A DNA stretch of 42,688 nt, taken from Paradesertivirga sp965650335 (GTDB taxonomy: Bacteria; Bacteroidota; Bacteroidia; Sphingobacteriales; Sphingobacteriaceae). A program made the position numbers and the translations under genes. The notes beneath the pieces are model-generated. The model saw only the letters and a list, made by a program, of their open reading frames with translations, was not told the origin of the DNA and searched no databases. The DNA is taken from the NCBI GenBank assembly GCA_965650335.1, contig CBFGOI010000028.1, positions 1-42,688 on the forward strand. Reading direction: 5' to 3'. Below are positions 1-6,775 of the stretch, piece by piece. How positions within the stretch are numbered: the first letter of the stretch is position 1; the number at the start of each line of letters is the position of its first letter.

Positions 1-640
1 CAGATACGATGGCACGTTCCTGATAAGAAGAAAAAATCACCTCAACTTTTACTTCGGGCTCCCGGTGTAATTCCCCTTTTTCACCAACGTATGGATTTGC
101 ATCCGGTGAAGCTTTAAAAGTTCCATATCCTTCCGCATTAAAACTGCAATCCGAGTACTTACCAATATTGCCCGCACCTGCGCTAAAAAGTGCTGACCGG
201 ACAGGCTCGATGTGCTCAGACGGAACATAAGTCATCAATTTTTTAAGCAATCCGGTCTTCGGAGAGAGAACTTTGGCATCTGTTAAACCAAGCTTTTCAC
301 AAATTTTACCACTTACACCCTGTTGAATATGATCAAGATTCGTGTGAATTGCGTAAAGCGCGATATCATTTTTTATTGCTTTGATGACAACACGTTCGAC
401 ATAGGTCTTGCCATTGAATTTTTTAATCCCTTTGAAAACTATGGGATGATGTGAGATGATCAGATTACAGCCCTTTTTTATTGCCTCGTCCACTATTTCC
501 TCTGTACAATCCAGAGAAATAAGAGCTGCATTAATTTCCTGATCAGGGTTGCCTACAATGAGTCCTGAATTATCATAATCTTCCTGATAATTCAATGGAG
601 CAAAAGACTCGAGGAAGGTTGTTAGATCCCGTAATTTCAT
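1..640 (-). CDS. Nif3-like dinuclear metal centre protein, C-terminus cut by window edge
   Basis: About 213 N-terminal residues are present; the frame is still open at base 1. The product reads MKLRDLTTFLESFAP and continues with the Nif3/YbgI (GTP cyclohydrolase I type 2-like) pattern: a double histidine in ISHHPIVF (residues 63-70) and IHTNLD (about 98-103), both typical metal-ligand regions. After about residue 140 the sequence (YVPSEHIEPVRSALFSAGAG) resembles the inserted domain of the long, roughly 365-residue Nif3 proteins of Bacteroidota. The start ATG overlaps the stop of the upstream membrane-protein gene as ATGA (637-640), which suggests translational coupling. The biochemical role of Nif3 proteins is unsettled despite the cyclohydrolase label. 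Family assignment is firm; function is not. Confidence 0.9.
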   Translation of the reverse strand, partial: MKLRDLTTFLESFAPLNYQEDYDNSGLIVGNPDQEINAALISLDCTEEIVDEAIKKGCNLIISHHPIVFKGIKKFNGKTYVERVVIKAIKNDIALYAIHTNLDHIQQGVSGKICEKLGLTDAKVLSPKTGLLKKLMTYVPSEHIEPVRSALFSAGAGNIGKYSDCSFNAEGYGTFKASPDANPYVGEKGELHREPEVKVEVIFSSYQERAIVS

Positions 641-1098
641 TGTTTCTCTTGAACTTCATTTTCGGAAGAATCGTGCTTCAAAACATTACGGTACCAAACG
701 ATTTTCATCCAATATTGAACAAATGCTGTTATTATTGCGATAGCCAAAACTCCCACTCCAATACTGTAATTTAAATCTTTAGGTACAGGAACAAATAAGA
801 TGATGGAAGATAATATTGCATATGTTAAGCCAACATATAGAGTTGGATTCCCTTCAACTTCAAAGTCTCTGCTATCCAGCTCATTTTTTATAGATTGAGA
901 CATCCGGATCACGACGAAAAAATTCCAAAGAACGTTGAATCCTGGAACTAAGATAAGCCAAATTAAGAGAGGTTTAATTCTTCGATTCTCTTCCTTAACC
1001 TGCAATAATGTTTTAACCAATGCAAGGCAGAATAAAACATTGATCGCTAGCCCGATGGCTATCGATACAAAATACAAAACCGGTGAAATTCCTGACAT
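637..1098 (-). CDS. Four-TM membrane protein, family not recognised
   Basis: A 153-residue protein with four hydrophobic stretches (about 7-30, 43-65, 87-105 and 111-133) and a charged C-terminal tail ending EVQEKQ. I do not recognise a named family. The loop between TM1 and TM2 carries EENRRIKP, and TM2 continues into WNFFVVIRMSQSI. It lies between a DUF2905 gene (4 bp gap) and the Nif3-like gene (4 bp ATGA overlap), so it is very probably the penultimate visible gene of an operon running right to left from 2399. It is likely a cytoplasmic-membrane protein. Nothing in the sequence points to catalysis. Confidence 0.8.
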   Translation of the reverse strand: MSGISPVLYFVSIAIGLAINVLFCLALVKTLLQVKEENRRIKPLLIWLILVPGFNVLWNFFVVIRMSQSIKNELDSRDFEVEGNPTLYVGLTYAILSSIILFVPVPKDLNYSIGVGVLAIAIITAFVQYWMKIVWYRNVLKHDSSENEVQEKQ

Positions 1099-1102
1099 AA
1101 CT

Positions 1103-1327
1103 TTAATTAAACCACCTATAAACCCTTATTAAAAGGTTAATAAGCAAACTGATAATTATCATGGTAGTAAAAGGAAAATAAAACCGGAAGTTTCCCTTTT
1201 CTATGCGTATATCTCCGGGTAAATTCCCTAGCCAATGAAGCTTATCGTGAAAAAAATAAATTATTATCCCAACAACAACTATTGCTGAGCCTGCAATAAT
1301 AACCCATTTTCCTGTATCAGAGGACAT
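1103..1327 (-). CDS. DUF2905 family small membrane protein
   Basis: Seventy-four residues with two membrane segments (about 8-25 and 52-68) joined by the conserved DUF2905 loop GNLPGDIRIEKGNFRFYFP (about 34-52). This loop between two helices is the hallmark of the family, which is widespread in bacteria and has no known function. The length is normal for the family. It lies 6 bp downstream of the TM2-domain gene and 4 bp upstream of the four-TM gene, so co-transcription is likely. Confidence 0.88.
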   Translation of the reverse strand: MSSDTGKWVIIAGSAIVVVGIIIYFFHDKLHWLGNLPGDIRIEKGNFRFYFPFTTMIIISLLINLLIRVYRWFN

Positions 1328-1333
1328 TTTTCT

Positions 1334-1690
1334 CTACATTCCAAGCTTAACCAGTTGTGCACTCTCTAAAGCCATTTTCTGATTAAAGTCATTTGCCAAA
1401 GTTTTATGGTTTATTGCGTCAACTATAGTACCAACAAAGCACAAACCAAAAGTAAAAAAGTATAATATGCCCATCCCTATCTGACCTGTTACAAATCGCT
1501 GAATACCAGCCACAACTACTAAACCAAGCAAAGTGTAAAGCAATAAGTCACTTGCGCTTTGTCGCTTACCCGAGTAATACATTACAAATTGCCGGGCTTG
1601 TTGTTCATTCATACCGGCCATAATCTGTTGCACAAATTGAAATTCTTCAGGAGTTAATCCTTTAAGACTATAAAGTAATTCTTTATACAT
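1334..1690 (-). CDS. TM2-domain membrane protein
   Basis: A 118-residue protein. The N-terminal 45 residues are soluble and helical (LTPEEFQFVQQIMAGMNEQQ). Two membrane helices follow at about 49-65 and 70-92. The second includes GQIGMGILYFFTFGLC and ends in VGTIVDAI, the pattern of the TM2 domain, in which a short tight turn joins two helices and an aspartate follows the second. The family has no settled function. It lies 15 bp downstream of the DUF2752 gene in the same run of small membrane-protein genes. Confidence 0.82.
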   Translation of the reverse strand: MYKELLYSLKGLTPEEFQFVQQIMAGMNEQQARQFVMYYSGKRQSASDLLLYTLLGLVVVAGIQRFVTGQIGMGILYFFTFGLCFVGTIVDAINHKTLANDFNQKMALESAQLVKLGM

Positions 1691-1705
1691 GTTTTGATTT
1701 TAGGT

Positions 1706-1981
1706 TTAGAAAGATAGGAAGTATTTTTTACTTAAAACGAAGATTCGATGCGTCAATATTAATATGGCCGGAATGCCAAACCAATGATGAGCGAAAGATG
1801 CCTCCAAGTCTCCGTGAAAAATACAGGTAATCGATCGTCCTAAACCACAGCCAGGACACCACGAAACACCTAAATTTGCCAGGGGACATAAGGCAAAATG
1901 ATGTGAACCTGGGCTTGAAACAGCAAGTACAGCCAAAGCAGTAATCCAAAAAACCAGCTCGAAATGTTTAAGATAGATCAA
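1706..1981 (-). CDS. DUF2752 membrane protein with CPxCGxGRS motif
   Basis: Ninety-one residues with the DUF2752 signature WCPGCGLGRS at about 41-50, preceded by another cysteine in LCPLANLG (C32). Two hydrophobic helices flank this centre. No ATG is available before the motif. The frame starts at a TTG at 1981 placed one base after the TAA of the upstream DUF4199 gene (1983-1985), so translational coupling from that gene probably supports the weak start. The three cysteines could bind a metal, but that is inference. Members of this family are small inner-membrane proteins of unknown role. Confidence 0.85.
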   Translation of the reverse strand: MIYLKHFELVFWITALAVLAVSSPGSHHFALCPLANLGVSWCPGCGLGRSITCIFHGDLEASFAHHWFGIPAILILTHRIFVLSKKYFLSF

Positions 1982-1982
1982 C

Positions 1983-2399
1983 TTATAGATTATGTTGCTT
2001 GTTCATCAAAAGTAATGAAACTACAACATTGAAAAGAATGCCTACAATACCTGCACCACCGATTCTTTGGTAATAATCCATAGTAAGCAGTGTAGAACCC
2101 GAATATTGAATATAAAGAGCACTAACTGCCATATACAACACAAAGCCAATCAACAAAATTTTAAATCCTTCCATTAGGCCCTCAACAAATTCGAGCTTTC
2201 CGCCATTGATATTATTACGGTAGTTTTTTATTCCCAAATAAAGTCCTGTAAAAGGTATAAACACCGATAAATACTCCATCCAATGGATATTGAAAGGGCC
2301 GCTTTTCATCTGATCATACACCCCAAGCAGATGCATAAGCAAAATCCATATTCCAGTTAAAACGCCAATTAACAATCCGTATTTGAGTCCGTTTTTCAT
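1983..2399 (-). CDS. DUF4199 membrane protein, first gene of the small-membrane-protein operon
   Basis: A 138-residue protein with four predicted membrane helices (about 5-25, 40-58, 78-100 and 116-134). It opens with MKNGLKYGLLIGVLTGIW and has a PFTGLYLGIKNYR segment near residue 50-62, both typical of the Bacteroidota DUF4199 family. The order DUF4199, DUF2752, TM2, DUF2905, four-TM protein, Nif3-like is tightly packed on the minus strand, and this gene appears to be the first. No consensus TAnnTTTG element was visible in the bases just upstream. Confidence 0.87.
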   Translation of the reverse strand: MKNGLKYGLLIGVLTGIWILLMHLLGVYDQMKSGPFNIHWMEYLSVFIPFTGLYLGIKNYRNNINGGKLEFVEGLMEGFKILLIGFVLYMAVSALYIQYSGSTLLTMDYYQRIGGAGIVGILFNVVVSLLLMNKQHNL

Positions 2400-2565
2400 A
2401 ATTCAATTGCGAAAGAATTCAACTGACTAAATAACATTCTTATTATTGAATTGTTCCGGAATTTGCTCAAAAATTAATTTTTTCGGGACAAGGCGCATTT
2501 TAATTTAAAATAACGAAAGGCGAAATCAGAAAGACTGAGCCCAAGACACATAAGTATCCATACAA

Positions 2566-2586
2566 GTCTTTAAGGGGATTAAAGAC
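2566..2586. other. Perfect 8-bp stem-loop downstream of the small lipoprotein gene
   Basis: GTCTTTAA (2566-2573) and TTAAAGAC (2579-2586) can pair around a five-base loop. It lies 48 bp past the stop of the minus-strand small lipoprotein gene. There is no clear T-run after it on either strand, so it is at best a weak terminator or an mRNA 3'-end structure. Confidence 0.4.
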
Positions 2587-2633
2587 CTTAATATCATGCA
2601 GAATGATGTTTTAACTATTATCTGCACCCTTTA

Positions 2634-2762
2634 TTATTTAACACTGATTACTTTTACTGATGTGGTTTCTGTTCCATTGCATGAATTTACAACAGAAGCA
2701 CCCAACAACACTAAAGCAAACATGCCAAACAATTTAATCTTAAAAGTCCGTGTACGTTTCAT
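2634..2762 (-). CDS. 42-residue predicted lipoprotein
   Basis: The minus strand reads MKRTRTFKIKLFGMFALVLL, then GASVVNSCNGTETTSVKV, then ISVK and stop. This is a basic N-terminus, a hydrophobic core and a Bacteroidota-style lipobox (VVNSC, Cys28) followed by a 14-residue polar tail: a complete type II signal peptide with almost no mature protein. The bases before the ATG (AAAATTAATTGTT) are A/T-rich with no Shine-Dalgarno, as usual in this phylum. It sits alone between the DUF4199 operon and mfd. It may be a real microprotein, or the surviving 5' end of a larger lipoprotein gene. No family was recognised. Confidence 0.55.
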   Translation of the reverse strand: MKRTRTFKIKLFGMFALVLLGASVVNSCNGTETTSVKVISVK

Positions 2763-3018
2763 AACAATTAATTTTTAGATTCACAAATATTTGTTCAAAC
2801 TATGCACCAAAAAAACGGATTAAATGAAAAACCCAGCTAATTTGCGCAGAATCAGCATTCTACAAAACAGACATCACCCAATACTGTATGCTTTAGAGTA
2901 CATTCTTGTCGATATTCTTATAAAATGAATCACCGAAATCACACATATATCCTAATAATTAAAAGACTGAGCACAAAACAAATTTCAATAGGGTTTGATA
3001 TTAACTAAGAGTAGCTGG

Positions 3019-3026
3019 TATATTTG
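3019..3026 (+). promoter_or_regulatory. Candidate -7 element (TATATTTG) of mfd
   Basis: TATATTTG matches the Bacteroidota -7 consensus TAnnTTTG exactly. A TTTG at 2994-2997 lies 21 bp upstream and could serve as the -33 element. The mfd GTG start follows 16 bases after the box, so the leader would be about 10 nt. Confidence 0.5.
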
Positions 3027-3042
3027 TATTTGAGATTTTGAA

Positions 3043-6000
3043 GTGAACGTAAAAGAAATAATAAATTTTTATAAAACAGATGCAAGGATTGAAGCGCTAG
3101 CAAAGTCTTTAAATTCTACAAAACACCCTCGAGTTCACCTAAAAGGCCTTATAGGATCGAGTGATGCACTGGCCGCAGCAGCCTTGTATTTTTTAACTCA
3201 CTCAAATTTTCTATTTGTGTTTCCCGACAGAGAAGAAGCTGCATATTTTCAAAGCGATCTTGAAAATTTATTGGATAAAGAAGTTTTAATATTTCCCTCA
3301 TCCTACCGAAAACCTTTTGAATTCACACAGCCAGACCCTGGGAATGTACTTCAGCGGGCAGAGGTTTTAAACGAATTAATCCATTCCACTGAGTTTGGGA
3401 AATTAATAGTGACTTATCCCGAAGCACTTGCCGAGCGTGTAATTAATCGCGATTCCCTCGAAAAAAACACGCTGGAAATTTCCCAGGGCAACAAATTAAA
3501 CATCGATTTCATCAATGAATTTTTGATTGAATACGACTTTGAACGTGTAGACTTTGTATATGCGCCGGGTCAGTTTTCAATCAGGGGTGGCATTGTAGAT
3601 ATTTTCTCCTTTTCAAACGACCTGCCCTATCGATTTGAATTTTTCGGCGATTTTATAGAAAGCATCCGCACCTTTCAAATAGAAGATCAGCTTTCTGCTG
3701 AGCACGTCAAAAGTGTCACTATTGTTCCGAATGTACAATCTAAATTTTTAACCGAACACAACATTACCTTACTTGAATATATCGATTCAAGCACCAGCGT
3801 ATGGTTTAAAGATGTTCAGTTTACACTGGATGTTTTAAAAGACGGATATAAAAAAGCGATTGAGTTATGGAAGGCTCTTCCTGCGGAAACTAAAAATCAA
3901 AATCCCGAATGGATAGACCCAAAATATAGCTTTACAGAAGAAAAGCTGCTGGCAGATCAATTGAAAGACTTTCCAGTTGTTGAGTTCGGCAAGCAGTTTT
4001 TCTATCAACCCTCAGATACTATTTTCTTCGATCTAAAACCTCAGCCATCTTTCAACAAGGATTTTAATCTGCTTATCCACAACATTAAAAAGAATGAAAG
4101 CGAAAAGTTAACGAATATCATTTTTACTGATTCTGTAAGGCAAGCCGAGCGTTTGTATGCCATTTTCGATGACATTGATAAAACGGTAAAATTCAATTCG
4201 ATCAATTTATCCTTACGGGAAGGTTTTATTGACTACGAACAAAAGCTGGCCTGTTATACCGATCACCAGATATTCGACAGATATTATAAGTATAAACTCA
4301 AAAAAGGATATACACGCTCGCAGGCAATTACCCTCAAAGAGCTTAAGGAACTTAAACCTGGCGATTATATCACACATATCGATCATGGGATAGGGAAATA
4401 TGCAGGGCTAGAAAAAGTTGAAGTAAACGGAAAAACACAGGAGATGATCCGTTTGATCTATGCCGATAATGATCTGCTTTATGTGAACATAAACTCCTTA
4501 AACCGGATCTCGAAATATTCAGGAAAGGAGGGTACCGTCCCAAAAATGAATAAGCTGGGAACCGACAGCTGGGAGAAATTAAAAAAAACAACAAAAAAAA
4601 AAGTTAAAGACATTGCCCGGGACCTAATCAGGCTCTATGCAGTGCGTAAAGCACAAACAGGGAATGCTTTTCTGCCAGACACCTACCTGCAAACAGAACT
4701 CGAAGCTTCGTTTATTTACGAGGATACTCCCGATCAGGAAAAGGCAACCGCAGATGTAAAAAAAGATATGGAGTCGCCACACCCTATGGACCGGCTTGTA
4801 TGCGGCGATGTTGGATTTGGAAAGACCGAAATAGCTGTCCGGGCAGCATTTAAGGCAGTCGCCGATAGCAAACAGGTAGCTATTCTGGTTCCCACTACCA
4901 TTCTTGCCCTACAACATTATAAAACATTTAGCTCCCGCTTGTCGGATTTCCCCTGCAACATCGATTATATCAATCGATTTAAATCGCCTAAGCAGATAAA
5001 GGAAACGCTCAACAGACTTGCAGACGGCAAAGTCGATATTATCATCGGCACACACCGCATTGTAAGCAAAGATGTCAAATTCAAAGATCTGGGATTATTG
5101 ATAATTGACGAAGAGCAAAAATTTGGCGTTGGGGTTAAAGAGAAATTAAAACAGCTTCGGGCTAATGTCGATACGCTTACCCTCACAGCAACTCCGATTC
5201 CAAGAACACTCCACTTCTCTTTAATGGGAGCGCGGGATTTATCAATAATTTCGACACCACCACCTAACAGGCAGCCCGTGCTAACCGAACTGCATGTATT
5301 TAATGAGCAATTGATTAAAGATGCCGTTGAGTTCGAAATTAACAGGAACGGGCAAATCTTTTTTATTCATAACAGAGTTCAGGATTTGGCGCAGCTTGGC
5401 GGATTGATAAAAAAATTAGTTCCAAAAGCCAGGATCGGTATCGCTCACGGCCAGCTGGATGGCGATGCACTGGAAGATGTAATGTTGAAATTCGTGGATA
5501 ACGAATACGATGTTTTGGTTGCAACCACCATCATTGAAGCTGGCCTCGACATTCCGAACGCTAATACGATTCTGATAAATCATGCGCACATGTTCGGATT
5601 GAGCGACCTGCATCAAATGCGTGGCCGGGTGGGAAGGTCTAACAAAAAAGCGTTTTGTTATTTGTTAAGTCCGCCATTATCAACCCTCACTTCCGAAGCA
5701 AGAAAGCGTTTAAGCGCAATTGAAGAGTTTTCTGATTTGGGAAGCGGATTTAATGTTGCGATGCGTGATTTAGATATCCGCGGAAGCGGAAACCTTTTGG
5801 GAGCAGAACAAAGCGGATTTATTGCCGAAATTGGTTTCGAAATGTATCATAAAATACTGGATGAAGCCATACAAGAATTGAAAGACGATGAATTTAAGGA
5901 CCTGTTTAAAGACGAAAAACCGAGGCCATTTATCTCTTTCACACAAATAGATACCGATTTAGAAGTTCTGATTCCTGATAGCTACGTTACCAACATCACC

Positions 6001-6396
6001 GAAAGGTATAATCTTTATACAGAAATTTCTAAGCTTGAAAGCGAAGAAGAATTGGATGCCTTTGCTTTGAAATTACAAGATCGTTTCGGGCCAGTACCAA
6101 AGCAGGTTCGCGAACTTTTAAAAACACTAAAGCTTCAATGGCTGGGTAAAGCGATCGGCTTTGAAAAAATATCCTTTAAGAAAAATTCTTTAAAAGGGTA
6201 TTTCATTTCCGATCAGCAGTCACGGTACTTTGAGACTGAACAGTTTAACAGACTGCTTCAATATGTTCAACAAAATCCATTCGATTGCAATTTAAAAGAA
6301 GTAAAGAATAGCCTGAGAATATCCTTCGAAAACATAAGCAGTTTGGATGACGCAATTGCACGATTATCGGAAATAATTGATCCCATTGCTATTTAA
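3043..6396 (+). CDS. mfd: Transcription-repair coupling factor Mfd
   Basis: This 1117-residue protein is close to the usual Mfd length of about 1150. Mfd is an ATP-driven translocase that pushes stalled RNA polymerase off DNA lesions and recruits UvrA. Domains in order: UvrB-like region (about 1-350), RNA-polymerase-interacting domain beginning LKPGDYITHIDHGIGKYAGL (about 437-500), and RecG-like motor with Walker A GDVGFGKT (588-595), Walker B variant DEEQ (689-692) and motif III TATPIPRT (715-722). QMRGRVGR follows near 860, and the C-terminal TRCF domain runs from about 960. The start is GTG. An in-frame TGA four codons upstream (3031-3033) and the -7 box at 3019 support it over earlier starts. 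The gene appears monocistronic. Confidence 0.97.
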   Translation: MNVKEIINFYKTDARIEALAKSLNSTKHPRVHLKGLIGSSDALAAAALYFLTHSNFLFVFPDREEAAYFQSDLENLLDKEVLIFPSSYRKPFEFTQPDPGNVLQRAEVLNELIHSTEFGKLIVTYPEALAERVINRDSLEKNTLEISQGNKLNIDFINEFLIEYDFERVDFVYAPGQFSIRGGIVDIFSFSNDLPYRFEFFGDFIESIRTFQIEDQLSAEHVKSVTIVPNVQSKFLTEHNITLLEYIDSSTSVWFKDVQFTLDVLKDGYKKAIELWKALPAETKNQNPEWIDPKYSFTEEKLLADQLKDFPVVEFGKQFFYQPSDTIFFDLKPQPSFNKDFNLLIHNIKKNESEKLTNIIFTDSVRQAERLYAIFDDIDKTVKFNSINLSLREGFIDYEQKLACYTDHQIFDRYYKYKLKKGYTRSQAITLKELKELKPGDYITHIDHGIGKYAGLEKVEVNGKTQEMIRLIYADNDLLYVNINSLNRISKYSGKEGTVPKMNKLGTDSWEKLKKTTKKKVKDIARDLIRLYAVRKAQTGNAFLPDTYLQTELEASFIYEDTPDQEKATADVKKDMESPHPMDRLVCGDVGFGKTEIAVRAAFKAVADSKQVAILVPTTILALQHYKTFSSRLSDFPCNIDYINRFKSPKQIKETLNRLADGKVDIIIGTHRIVSKDVKFKDLGLLIIDEEQKFGVGVKEKLKQLRANVDTLTLTATPIPRTLHFSLMGARDLSIISTPPPNRQPVLTELHVFNEQLIKDAVEFEINRNGQIFFIHNRVQDLAQLGGLIKKLVPKARIGIAHGQLDGDALEDVMLKFVDNEYDVLVATTIIEAGLDIPNANTILINHAHMFGLSDLHQMRGRVGRSNKKAFCYLLSPPLSTLTSEARKRLSAIEEFSDLGSGFNVAMRDLDIRGSGNLLGAEQSGFIAEIGFEMYHKILDEAIQELKDDEFKDLFKDEKPRPFISFTQIDTDLEVLIPDSYVTNITERYNLYTEISKLESEEELDAFALKLQDRFGPVPKQVRELLKTLKLQWLGKAIGFEKISFKKNSLKGYFISDQQSRYFETEQFNRLLQYVQQNPFDCNLKEVKNSLRISFENISSLDDAIARLSEIIDPIAI

Positions 6397-6451
6397 TTTA
6401 CTGAGAATACCTGAATCAGGTCAGCCAACTGACTGATTTAACGTTCTGTAG

Positions 6452-6775
6452 TATATTTCTAAGCTAATCCAACGACAAATTGCTTACCAACTGCAAAGCA
6501 AGCTAGGTTTAAATAAAGTTATACTTCTCTTTGGCACCCGTCGTGTTGGTAAAACATTCCTTATTAAAACTCCTACCTGTTAAAAGACATTTTACTATTA
6601 GAGAATATAAAAAACAGCAGCAAAATATACGACCTGCTTAAACTAATAGCTTACCAGATTGGTAGTGAAGTTGCATTTGATGAGCTAAAAACGGATTCTA
6701 GCGTATTTTGCAAAAAACTATCCCTCGGCAGAATTCTTAATTATCAACAAAGAAAACTACCTGGATACTTTAGTT
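6452..6775 (+). pseudogene. Decayed AAA_14/DUF4143 ATPase gene (three fragments in different frames)
   Basis: Three pieces of one family follow each other. Frame A, from about 6452 to the TAA at 6581, reads LIQRQIAYQLQSKLGLN and then KVILLFGTRRVGKTFLIKT, an N-terminal AAA_14 ATPase end with Walker A GTRRVGKT. Frame B, from about 6580 to 6700, reads LKDILLLENIKNSSKIYDLL and IAYQIGSEVAFDELKTD, the helical region that opens DUF4143. Frame C, from 6701 to about 6775, reads YFAKNYPSAEFLIINKENYL, the usual C-terminal end of DUF4143 proteins. Intact members are about 380-400 residues, so large internal stretches, including Walker B, are missing. The tail overlaps the 3' end of the opposing peptidase gene. 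It is clearly non-functional. Confidence 0.75.

Noticed and set aside
1728..1949. Open frame of 73 codons overlapping the DUF2752 gene
   Set aside because: It lies inside the DUF2752 coding region in another frame and resembles no family; the overlapping frame has the CPGCGLGRS signature.
2596..2778. Plus-strand frame of 60 codons before mfd
   Set aside because: It is the antisense of the small lipoprotein gene, which has a proper signal peptide; the plus-strand product has no such logic.
6397..6440. CCTGAATCAGG as an mfd terminator
   Set aside because: The two arms are separated by a single base and cannot form a hairpin.
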